Source of the DNA: Lumnitzera littorea
Lineage: Eukaryota; Streptophyta; Magnoliopsida; Myrtales; Combretaceae
DNA length: 64,000 bases
Assembly: GCA_024138015.1 (NCBI GenBank)
Contig: JAMXBB010000003.1
Span: 33,622,796 to 33,686,795, forward strand
Direction of reading: 5' to 3'
In this document: piece after piece, positions 47,525-57,300 of the stretch
Layout of the letters: every line of letters begins with the position of its first letter
Numbering within the stretch: the stretch's first letter is position 1
The notes under the pieces: model-generated
The model's input: the letters and a program-made list of their open reading frames with translations, nothing else
The model's database searches: none
What the model was told of the DNA's origin: nothing
Position numbers and translations under genes: made by a program

Positions 47525-47636
47525 ATGATTTTATATGTAATGAAGGAAGGCTCATGCTGACAATACTAAGCAATAAATTGCCATATAAGGAGTTTGGAGG
47601 CAAGTTCTTGAAAATGCCCAATTCTATATTTAAAAA

Positions 47637-47668
47637 AGAAGAAGAAGAAGAAAAAAAAGAAAAGAAAA
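47637..47668. repeat. (GAA)n and A-rich microsatellite
   Basis: Five or more GAA units run into an A/G-rich tract. Confidence 0.8.
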
Positions 47669-47859
47669 GTTAAGTATACATAAAATCAATACAAGAGACT
47701 ATACTTATAATTTACCCATGAAGGGAAGTTTACATGGTGATTTTAACTTCACAACTTTTAACTTCATACTAGCTTACTTATTGCAGAAGACTAGAAGAAA
47801 ACTATTTGGCTAAAAAGCAAAAATTTTAAGTACACTAGCAAGGAAACTACTTATGACAT

Positions 47860-49704
47860 CAACTTTGGAAGGTATTAGCAATTACTATTCTTTGATGATC
47901 CTAATGCTAAAGAAAATTTGCAATCAGTTGGAGAAAATATATTGGGATTTTTTATCGGGTAGTAAAGAGTGAGATAGAAAATGCATTGGATCTCATGAGA
48001 CCAAATTAAGTAGCTGAAAGAGGATGGAGGTCTTAGGCTTCTTGACTTACATTGATGAAACAAAGCAAACTTTATTAAATTGGCATGGAATCTTTAGAAG
48101 AAGAAGTTATTATGGATGACCTTGATGAGGGCAAAGTATCATTAGGGCAATGATGGTTTTAAAAAGAAAAATGGTTCCGTTACTTACAAATTCTTGAAAA
48201 AGCAAATGTATTAGCTTGAGGAAAGAGTAATTATGCCCCCTTGGATAGCTGGAGAGGAACGTTTCTAGCTAGGTGCTTAGTCCAAATCCAAAAGAGTAAA
48301 TCGATGGCTTTTTAGATCAATGCTTAGAGATGTAGAAAAGCTTACAATAGCAAAAACCTAAAATAATACCAGAGAGTAGGATGAAGAGAAAATTGGATAT
48401 CTGATTAACATGTTGATAGCTCCTAAGCTAGGCACTTTTGATCTACATCTAAAATTGGAAGACAGTTAAGAAGATGTTGAAGAGAAGATCTGGCCGAATT
48501 ATTCTAATAGGGAGGTTCAAGTTAAAATAGTATACAAAATGATGTATAATGAGGAAAGAAACCACTAATAGGAAGTGAAGTAGGATTGGGTATGGCACAT
48601 ACCTATGATACCATGAATGCAACACCTTCTTTGGCACATCATGCAAAATGGATTGCTAACAAAGGAAAACTTAATGAAATGAGGGATTCTCATAGACCAA
48701 ATTTTATGTTTTGTAGAAATTAGGTGGAAATACAACAACACTTATTCTTGGACTGCTTAGCGATTAGGAGAATATGGCAACATTTCAGATGGAGTAATCC
48801 ACTGAGCAACAACTAAAATGACCGCTTTATTGACTGGATCTAAAGAAACACTTAAGTTAAGAATATACCATGGAATAATGGAGTTTGTTCTTGAGCAACA
48901 TTATTTCTTTTTGCTCTTAGAGGCATTTGGCGACAAAGAATGAATGAATCTTCAAAGGAGGAAATCACAACCAAAGCTAGATAGGATTAGTAACAAAAGA
49001 AGCACATGAATGGTGGGTGATAAATAAGCAAGCGAAAAAGCACCCAATAAACATACTTTCCTACAGTTTGGGGTAAAACACCTAGATGCTAGATAACACT
49101 TTATTGTGATGTTGTAGTGGCTTGTAAAGGTTTTAGGGCAACAATAGCCCCTATTGGACGCAATAGCAATGGGAAAATCTTAAGTGGTTTTTGGAAAAAG
49201 CTAGCTAAACTAACACCAATAGAAGCTGAACTATGGGCTATTATTCATGCACTCCGATTAGTTGATGAAAAGAATTAGGATAATTTAATTGTAGAGTTAG
49301 ATTTTTCTCATGCCATTGATCTTATGGAACATGGATACTGTATAAATGAATCAAATTCAATTATAGTTAGGTTTTATATCACTTTGTTACAAAAATTCAC
49401 TAATATCAACTTTTGCATGACCGCTTGTGATGTAAACCAACTAGTGGATACCCTTGCAAAGGAAGCCTTCAAGTTAGAGACAAATAACGATTTCTCCTTT
49501 TGCTTTCCCCTAACTATTTTTTATTTTATTGTTATGGACTCTAGTATGGACCATAATGATGTTTGGATGTAGTTGTCAAATTGTGATAGTAGACAACCAG
49601 GATGATTTGTTCTTTTTTAGTGTTTGTTGAACTTTTCCTATATTTGGACATTTTAAAATTAGTTGAAATTTTCATTTTACCAAAAAGGAAAAAAAAGGAA
49701 AAAA
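47860..49704 (+). mobile_element. Decayed L1-type LINE, 3' part with RNase H domain
   Basis: A 5'-truncated non-LTR retrotransposon. From about 47900 the reading (several frames) has ICNQLEKIYWDFL, HWISWDQIK and LKEDGGLRLLDL, typical of the end of plant L1 reverse transcriptase. A zf-RVT-like block is at 48700-48790 (VEIQQHLFLDCLAIRRIWQHF). An RNase H domain at about 49110-49510 has PIEAELWAIIHALRL, LIVELDFSHAIDLM and DVNQLVDTLAKEAF, the order found in plant L1 elements. Some frames are open for only about 80 codons and stops are many. A short A-rich tail lies at 49685-49704. No target duplication was found. The SINE at 47420-47524 lies just upstream; its family is mobilised by LINE enzymes in general, but a link to this copy is not shown. 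Confidence 0.82.
49110..49572 (+). pseudogene. LINE-encoded RNase H domain remnant
   Basis: The cleanest coding piece of the LINE. It reads SGFWKKLAKLTPIEAELWAI, where the Glu aligned with the second catalytic position is present, then a stop after DEKN, then LIVELDFSHAIDLMEHGYCI. Here LDFS stands where VDS is usual, and Asp remains. An 82-codon open frame (49324-49572) begins at an internal Met and ends at ...DHNDVWM. It carries DVNQLVDTLAKEAF, the C-terminal part of the domain, where VADTLAK with a catalytic Asp is expected and present. The domain removes template RNA during target-primed reverse transcription. It is not an independent gene. Confidence 0.75.
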
Positions 49705-50032
49705 CTTCACACAAGAGTCCTCTATCAACCAAATCATAGAAGTTATGAGTAATTTATTTTTTAGTAAGATTTTTTTCTTAAAGGATTGTGTCATTACATA
49801 TTAACAAACAACACTCATTATTTATATCATAGTACTTATATCATGTACTACTGAATTCTTAGTCTAATTTTTATTCATCATAAAGTTTTATAAAGGCTTT
49901 TCTTTTTCAACTTTCGAAAAGAAAATCAATATTTACATGCACAATTTTATTATCAAATCCATTTTAAGTGCATGTAAGACCACATTGTTTTCTTTTTTTT
50001 TTTTTTTATTTCAATTATTATCACATTACAAT

Positions 50033-50112
50033 TTTCAGAGAGGGTAGGATTGAACCTAATCTATTCTGTTGGAGGACCAATATTCATATCATTGGGCTAT
50101 AATAGCCTTGGC
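50033..50112 (-). mobile_element. tRNA-derived SINE, minus strand
   Basis: On the minus strand TAGCCCAATGATATG (A-box-like) is followed by GGTTCAATCC (B box). A 15-base flanking duplication, TTATCACATTA(C/T)AAT, at 50018-50032 and 50113-50127 has one mismatch. Beyond the inner copy lies a T-rich tract (about 49992-50009). If that is the element's own tail, the true left edge is nearer 49990. Confidence 0.72.
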
Positions 50113-50127
50113 TTATCACATTATAAT

Positions 50128-52715
50128 TACAAGTGATAATTTGTGTTGAATGAACATCTTCATTTTGAATTTGTGTAAATCTTAAAATTGCATAAAATTA
50201 AATAGGAAATCACAACTATTAGTTTATATTATAATGGTATTTATTCATGTTATAATTGTTTTAACGTTTTACCATACTATGTTTTGCCAATATAGTCATA
50301 TTCCTAATCATATTGTTTTCATGTTTTTATATCATATTAGAAATTGTTACCATAATGAATCTACTTCTAATTTTAGATGTAGGGTTTCTAACTAGAGCAA
50401 TTACGTATACTTCTCGTAAGTATCACATTAAATATGGCCTCAAAGTAGTGACATGGAGATAGCTCTTAGTAGGATGATTGGAGAGAGAATGGAAAGGAGT
50501 AGGAATAAGCATTCCCAAAGTCTCAAATGCATAAGTGACGGATAAGGGATGCTAGAGAACCTAAGATGTCAACCTTGCAGTTCTTAAGTAATTGAAATTA
50601 TTCTTTTCTTTAACACTTTTTTGATCTTAGAGGAGAGAGGTTCCATAGTGAGATATTGTTTCTTTGCTCTATAGAATTGGGTCAAATGAAGAGGAGCGAC
50701 CAAATATTTATAAGCTTTTAGGCTTGATGACATTCACTAGATAATCTCAATGATCAATGGATGAGATGGATTTTTGTTCATTCCATAATTATTTATAATG
50801 AGCTTGTAAAGAGACCAAGGCTAGCAACCTTCATCACAGTGCGTGAGCCTACTTAGGATAGGCTAAAGGTAGACAAACCAGTCTAATAAGCCCTATTCTA
50901 AGTCCATTAAGCCAAATCTTCTTGAATCATCCTAAAATATGAAATGGACTCCTTGAGTTAAATACATTGTGAGCTTACCCTAATATATTAGACTAACAAT
51001 TTTAGCCCTCTAAACCAACATTATCTATCTTTTTTAAGAATTTGATATATCAATTTAAAGATCGTTAAAACATACATGTCTTTTTAAGAAGTCAATAACT
51101 ATAGGTACATTATCATAATAAAATATTTTGTTGAAAGCTACCAAATCATGACTTGTGTCGGGCTTTCAAAATTGAGTACATCACTAAGAATGCTCCACTA
51201 TTCTTGAGCAGACCATGAATAACATGGCTTTAGTCTCCTAATCTTCAACTTCAAGTTGTATTGGTCGTAAATATGTCCAAAATTACTAGTTTTGATTTGT
51301 GTCAAGCTTTAAAGACTCAAACACATGCTGATCTACATGTAAAATTTAAGCTACATGACTTTATAGATTAAATATAAAAGCTATCTCTTCTAAAGAAATA
51401 TAGCTCCTCTTTTCTATATTATGTGGAAAAAATATAAAGAATGTGTTGTATCTTCTTTTCCCTTCAATATTTCATAATCAAGAATATTTCATGTGATATT
51501 ATCATGAGAGAACTCATACAATTAACTATAAATTGAGAAAGAAGTAACATTCTCATGAAAGCTTTCCCTTGGTATATTTTATTATATGGCTATAAAGATC
51601 TTTTACTTTTAACATTTTGCAATAAAAGGAAGATAGTATATGGATATAATATTTGTTGAGTGAAATTAACATGTCTTTCATCAACAATTGTTGCCCCATG
51701 GTTCTTGAAATAAGGTTTAGAGAAGATTAAGGCCATATACGATCAAAACAAATGCTTAGTGCAAGAAAGTATAGACATATACTAAAAAAATTATTCTTTT
51801 AGGTATCAAAAGTATAATCTATAAAGAGCCAAACTTAGTTAGTTCTAAAACTTTATGTTAAACTATTTTTAGTGGAGTAGGTAGTTTAAAACTTTGGGAA
51901 TGATGCAAATAAGTACCTTATTCATTTTAACAAAGGAGTGTTTGGGTTGTAGTTCACATTGCATTAGCTACTCATATGCAAGGTTTTAACCCATTAGTAG
52001 CTTGACTAGAATTATAGTTCCTACATAAGGGGGTCCTAAGAGGAGTCACATCCAATCCACATGTATGTATTTGCTCAAGTACATAATTGCAAACTCATAT
52101 CTTTTATCTCACCCCTAATTTACAAACCTAATTTCATGTATGGCTGAGCAATGATTAATGTTGAACTAATCATACATACTTTTTAGTTAATCAACAATGT
52201 GCTTCAAAAATGAATACAAACTTCTATTCTATTTTTAGCTAAATGAAAGCCTCCCAACATTATTTACAAATAATATCAATTGTAAAATAGGGAAATAAAA
52301 CATCAATACATAAATATAATAAACACTACAATAGAGAGAGTGTGTGTTAGCAAATAGTTAGAATTAAGATGATCAAAAGAAGATATCAAAAGAGATACCA
52401 AGGAGGAAGAACTAGAAGAAAAAGAGCAAATGAAGGATAAGTATGAAGACCATGACATAGGCTTAAGTTTTTATACTGATGTAAAAGAAGGTAAATTGTT
52501 GATAGCATTAGAAGAGAAGGACCTATTAGGACATCCGAATTTGAAAGGAGGAGATCCTATAGGATCTTATCCCAACTCAAGAGATGTTCTATAGAATTTA
52601 AGATCATTAAGTAGAAATTTTACTACTAGATTGTATGTAATGAAATGACTTATGTATCACTAAATTAAATTTTTATGAGTAGAGATAATGCCTTTTTTCC
52701 CTTTATTTTTGTTTT
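50128..52715. other. Spacer, no gene recognised
   Basis: AT-rich DNA without any coding match I can name. A stretch around 50640-50900 has LTR-promoter-like wording (ATATTTATAAGCTTTTAGGC) but no boundaries. A purine-rich stretch at 52340-52450 gives a Lys/Arg-rich, stop-containing translation of no recognised family. Confidence 0.5.
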
Positions 52716-54580
52716 TGGTTTAATATTACCATACCAAATAGCTTATACCCAATTAAAACTTAAATGTTTGGAATTTATGCCTCTAAAGTCACTATAGTTT
52801 CCTTTTAGATATTGGTATTTAATAAGCCATACAACTTCCAGTGGAGGCTTAAGTCATAGTTAAGAGAAATGATTACAAAGAGAGGTTAGGCGTTCAGTAT
52901 GAATGTGTTATGTGACATATCAACACTTAGCAAGTTAACAATCTAATAGATTTCATATACCATGCAAATGTAGAGAATTAGGATAAAGAGTGATATGGGG
53001 TTCAAACTATGTAGAACTCTTTAAATGCTTCTTGATTAAACAAAGTACCAATCTAAAGACATGTCATCTCAGTGAGGAGTATATATTGACCTAAAAAAAG
53101 AGAGGAGAAAATGATGGTGGACTGGAGGAAACAAAAATAAATATGAAATGGTGGTACCTTAAAACTGTTTGGGTATTGCAACAACTTGTCTAAGAATTCT
53201 TAAAAATTTGCTTAGATACTCATCCACAAATGAAAGGGTTGTAGCTTTATGGGATAAAAAGCATAAAAGGAGTTGATTGAGTTATTTAAGGGGGGCTTAA
53301 GAAGGTGACCCCTAAACCTTAGAGCATTAATAAAGGGGTAATAAGAGGATCACATATGAATATTGAGATTTGTTTTAATAGATATTTATGACTGAGTGAA
53401 AGACTTTTCAATAGAGGAGTAATAAAAGGATTTATTGCTAGCTCAAGATAAGACAAGATATTTTTAGACTTGAAGAGGAACTCATGATGGAACAAATTGA
53501 AAAGTAACATAACTAAATGCCTAATGTCTTAACATGTTGAAGTGGCATGCTAAAGGCTAGTTGGCAACTTAAACCATTATCTATACCAAAATGGAGTTAT
53601 GGGAATAAGGTCCATATTATTATATATTTTGACACATTGCTCCAATGATAACGAATGAGTATGATGTTACCATACTAAGAGTGGAGTGGTGTAAGCAAAA
53701 ATCAACTCACTTCCCCATAATAACACCACATATTCTCTAAAAGGGTTAGATAATTTATATGAGCTCATAGAATACCTAAAATTATGGTGTTGGATAATGA
53801 TCCTAAATAACCAAATTATATGACTTCATGAAATACCTAAAAATATCATGTTCCATGGAGATTCTAGATTAACTACTACAATTTTAGAAAAGTCAACAAT
53901 AAGCATTTATACCGAGCTTAACTTTACTTTTACTTACCATTCATAGTTTGACAAACAAGAAAATGAATCATTTAAGCCCTAAAGGATGTGCTCCATGCAT
54001 AATTTCAACAAAAATTGGGATTACTACCACTTACCATTTGTCAAATTCACTTAATAAAAATTAATGAGTCACCATAAAAATGATGTTATTTCAAGCTTTA
54101 TGTAAGTCAAACTATAGGTCATTATTCTTTAGGTATAATCTTTTAAAGGTAATAAAAAACCTATCAACTTAAGAATAAATGAAAACATCCTAAGATAGGT
54201 AAAAGAGTCTTGTAATCTTAAAAAGGTGAGCTAATGAGTTAAAACAAATTGAAAAGCCATACTTAAAATTGTTCCCATGACTAAAATCCTAACTCTTGAG
54301 ACACTAAGACTTGAGAAATCTAATTGAAGATAATAACCGATTATCTTGTGCATTAGATTTATGAACATGTAAGTGGTTATATGGCATGGAAATCCATATG
54401 TGCTTGTGGTAATTTATGTATTGGATTTAAGCTCATCCTATAAATGCTATTTTTCAAAAATTGTTGACATTCGAGGAATAGTACTATATGACGACATAGG
54501 CTATGAAATTTATTATGTGGCATTCCTACAACATGTTGTCTTTAAAAGGAGCATTTATGGGCTTGGAAAAGAATGAGCTG
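52716..54580 (+). repeat. Repeat C, copy 2 (uninterrupted)
   Basis: It aligns in order with 20237-20973, 24404-25244 and 41287-41490. It lacks solo LTR A (site AAAAG at 53500-53504) and copia-2 (site GTAAG at 54369-54373), so it shows the pre-insertion state of the other copy. Around 54373-54576 a 67-codon frame is open, but its counterpart in copy 1 is not, so coding is unlikely. The class of this repeat is unknown; no terminal repeats were found. Confidence 0.75.
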
Positions 54581-55291
54581 GTGGCAAATGGAAGAAATAA
54601 ACAACGTGCGAGAAAATGAGATTATTTTATAATTGGTATTTTGAAGATTTTTCTAAAATTTCTCAAAAATCATTTGCTCACTCATCCATCATAGAATGGA
54701 GTGAAGCTTGAAATGGAGATGAATGTAGAAGGTGTTGAACTAATACGTTCAAAAGTTGCCTAGTTATAAGTTTACATGATCCGTTACATGATGAAGTGAT
54801 ACAATGCAACCAAGGGTAGACAAGATGCATGTATCTAAGTGGGTATGAACCAACTAAGGATTCAAAATACAAATGGAAGCCAAAGGGGAACACTAAGCAA
54901 AAACCCACAAATAACTAAGGATGTAACACACTAAGGACCTTGATAACATGCATTTAGCATACCTATTCTATAGTTATTTTGTGCTATTTTAGATGTTAAT
55001 CTAGTTAATTTTATAGTATTTTGACCTTAATTAGTTTAAATCTCATTTTCAAGAAATTTAGGAGCATTTTATGAAGTTTTAAAGGATTTTTATCAAGTTT
55101 TGAAGTATTTTAAAGCAAAAGCATTGATTAAGGATTAAAGCAAAAGAATTTTGAGTAAGAAATGAAGTTTACAAAAGACTACAGTTGAAGACCATGATCG
55201 TAGTTCACGTCCTTATTCCCTTGTCAAGCAATTTCATTGAGATTTAAAGATTTCACACAAAATACATGTACATACCCAAATATTACGATGG
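54581..55291. other. Spacer, possibly LTR-derived
   Basis: No gene. The text at 54945-55210 (GATAACATGCATTTAGCATA, then a run of TTAATTTTATAGTATTTTG type) resembles gypsy LTR or leader sequence, and ACCATGATCGTAGTTCACG at about 55192 recalls Athila-type spacer. This is a weak impression without boundaries. Confidence 0.35.
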
Positions 55292-55339
55292 TATACTGTA
55301 ATACCCCTTACATGCAAGCAGAAGGAACTCTAATCATCA

Positions 55340-55445
55340 AGGCATCTTTTGGTGTGTTGGCTTGGAGTATGTTAAAACTTCGAAGTTAAGTGTGCTCAAG
55401 TTAGACCAATCTCTGGATGGGTAACCTCTTGGGAAGTTACGATAC
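55340..55445 (+). repeat. 5S rRNA-derived segment in Cassandra 5' LTR
   Basis: CGAAGTTAAGTGTGCT at 55381-55396 matches the plant 5S rRNA A-box region (CGAAGTTAAGCGTGCT) with one change, and GGATGGGTAACCTCTTGGGAAGT at about 55415-55437 matches the C-box region with two. The 5' part of 5S is poorly conserved. It is not a functional 5S gene. Confidence 0.85.
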
Positions 55446-55677
55446 CATTGGACAAAACTGTATGGTGTCTGATGCTAAAGCTAACAATACCTTAGTGGAA
55501 GGAGTTTTGGCCGTGTTATTACTGGTGGTATTAGAGTACTTTACTAGTCAGAAGGGTAAGTCCTTGCCTAATAATGGTCTTAGACTTTTGCAATGAAACT
55601 AATGAGGACATCAGTTCTATAAGGGTGGTGGATTGTAATATTCCTTACATATAAGCAAAAAGAACTCTAATCATCGA

Positions 55678-55782
55678 GGTGCCTTTTGGAGTAGTAGCTT
55701 AGAGCATGTCAAAACTTTAGAGTTAAGCGTGCTTAGGTTGGAGCAATCTCAAGATGGGTGATCTCCTAAGAAGTTGCTGCAC
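55678..55782 (+). repeat. 5S rRNA-derived segment in Cassandra 3' LTR
   Basis: AGTTAAGCGTGCTTAGG at 55721-55737 keeps the A-box core exactly, and GATGGGTGATCTCCTAAGAAGT at 55753-55774 is a decayed C-box region. Confidence 0.85.
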
Positions 55783-55873
55783 TAGAAAACAAAACCGTAT
55801 GGCATCTGATGCCAAAGTGGACAATACCTCTATGAAAAGAGTTTCGGCCAAGTCATTACATATACCTAGCCCA

Positions 55874-56727
55874 TGTCATGGGAATCTAGCTACGGGACCT
55901 CTGACCTACAGTCGAGCCAGAAGATTAAAGGGGCTAGCACGACGAATCCTTATATTCCAACCAACCCCTACTAAAGCTAAGTACTTCCTTACTGAGTCAC
56001 CTTTAATGCTGTACCGTATGACCGCCTTTTATTCTGTGTTATGCTGAGTTGATGATTACTCTAATACCGAGCCAACCAATCACTTGGTATCATCCTCACC
56101 AAGAAGCCAAGAGATAGAGAATCTTGACTGACTAGGCCATCCTTCCTTGAACAAGCCCATTTGTCCATACTTTTTGTCCGCATCCCTTAACAACCTCGCC
56201 AATGTAGCATTGCCACGTGTACAGTATTGTATGAAGAATCTGTAGTACCAATGATTATTTTCCTTGTATATTCATTTTTGCCTTCTTGTATCATAAACAT
56301 TGCTTCTTTAGGAAATATCCTTATTGTCTTATCCCTTTTAGGCAAGTTATCTTAACTTATGGTATAAATACCCTTATACTTATAGTTGTAACTAATCAGA
56401 TTACTTTCAATACACTTGAGTACTTTCTTTCTTACCTAAACACTATTTGTTTACTCTTGGCATCACTCTTATCCATTCCATTAAGTAAGGTTAGGTGGCA
56501 AGTAACCTCACTGGACCAATTCATGCGTCATATTGAATTGTGCTATGAGTCCTCAGAAGTTCCATTGGTGCATCATATCCTCTAGAGCTATTCATAGGTT
56601 TTGCTTATTATTTTATTTGTCTTTGTCACTCTTTCGTACCTTTCCCCATTAACCCTTTTTTAAGCTTTCTACAAGCTTAGACCTATCCAACGATTGGCCT
56701 TGTCTGTTCATAGTTACAGTTCACAAC
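55874..56727 (+). repeat. Gypsy-2 5' LTR
   Basis: It matches the 3' LTR closely: TGACCTACAG, CTGTGTTATG.TGAGTTGATGA, TTTTGTCCGCATCCC, and the TATA box GGTATAAATACCC (56358-56370; 60474-60486 in the 3' LTR). Its start is TGTCATGGGAATC where the 3' copy has TGATAGGAATT. Confidence 0.85.
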
Positions 56728-56730
56728 GTC

Positions 56731-56748
56731 TTTGTACTAGAGTAAAGG
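56731..56748 (+). other. Decayed primer-binding site of gypsy-2
   Basis: TTTGTACTAGAGTAAAGG lies just inside the 5' LTR at the place of the usual tRNA-Met site (TTGGTATCAGAGC) and matches it loosely. Confidence 0.5.
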
Positions 56749-56899
56749 TTTTGTGTGCGTTGTATCCAGTTCTTCTTGATTTCTATTATACTCTGTTTTG
56801 TGTAAGAGAAACAAAGTTAGTCACTATGTTCATTTGACCACTATGTTCATTTGACTACTATGTTATTAGCTATTCACTTTTTGATGTGTTTGTTTGAAT

Positions 56900-57300
56900 T
56901 TTTAATTTGTGATGAAAAATGACAGACCCATGTATGAATGTTAGTGCTAGTGATGATAGTGGAATTGTTTACCATGGACAACAATCTCAAGGAACTCCCA
57001 AAAGCACTGATGAGAGACTTGATGAGGTAGCTAACCTCTTGGTAGATTTAACCTGAACTGTTCATGCACTGTCTTATCGACCCATTAAGGTTCCGCAAAA
57101 CACTCCGTAAGCTACTTAACTTGTTAGAGCTCATAACCTAGCTTGACCAGTTCAAGGTAGAGGAGTTAGTAGATGAGTAGTTCACAAGCTACAAATGAAA
57201 TTCGCTCGCAGATCGAAGAAAGCTCTAGTGATGAGTAGAGTCGACCTTTGAGAAGTCATTAATGCTGATGAGCTAACCCTATTATTGGTCAGTTGACTAT
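56900..57300 (+). pseudogene. Gypsy-2 gag/protease remnant
   Basis: Only the beginning and end remain. At about 56960-57050 the frame reads GIVYHGQQSQGTPKSTDERL and DEVANLLVDLT, which resembles the N-terminal region of gypsy-1 gag (EGTLENQ, LDRLTNLV). The sequence after 57110 is short and stop-containing. By 57240-57300 it reads VINADELTLLL, which normally lies at the protease/reverse transcriptase junction. The gag core, zinc knuckle and protease active site are missing, a deletion of more than 1 kb compared with gypsy-1. Confidence 0.65.

Larger units (their letters stand above)
55297..55860 (+). mobile_element. Cassandra TRIM element with 5S rRNA sequence in both LTRs
   Basis: Two LTRs of 227 bases each (55297-55523 and 55634-55860) enclose a 110-base interior. 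The duplication TATAC is perfect at 55292-55296 and 55861-55865. Each LTR holds 5S rRNA gene sequence including the internal promoter: AGTTAAG(T/C)GTGCT and GATGGGT(A/G)A.CTC.T. The interior opens with TGGTGGTATTAGAGTA, a tRNA-Met primer site, and ends with a purine-rich AAGGGTGGTGGA tract before the 3' LTR. This combination defines Cassandra (terminal-repeat retrotransposon in miniature), which has no proteins and uses those of other elements. By hand alignment the LTRs differ at about 58 of 227 positions, mostly transitions, so the copy is old. Confidence 0.93.

Noticed and set aside
52340..52620. Lys/Arg-rich translation as a host gene
   Set aside because: Stops in all frames, no recognised motif and no splice structure.
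54373..54576. 67-codon open frame in repeat C copy 2
   Set aside because: The matching part of copy 1 (41287-41490) does not keep the frame.
55340..55782. Two 5S rRNA genes
   Set aside because: Both are inside Cassandra LTRs, share its boundaries and are too diverged, especially in the 5' part of 5S.
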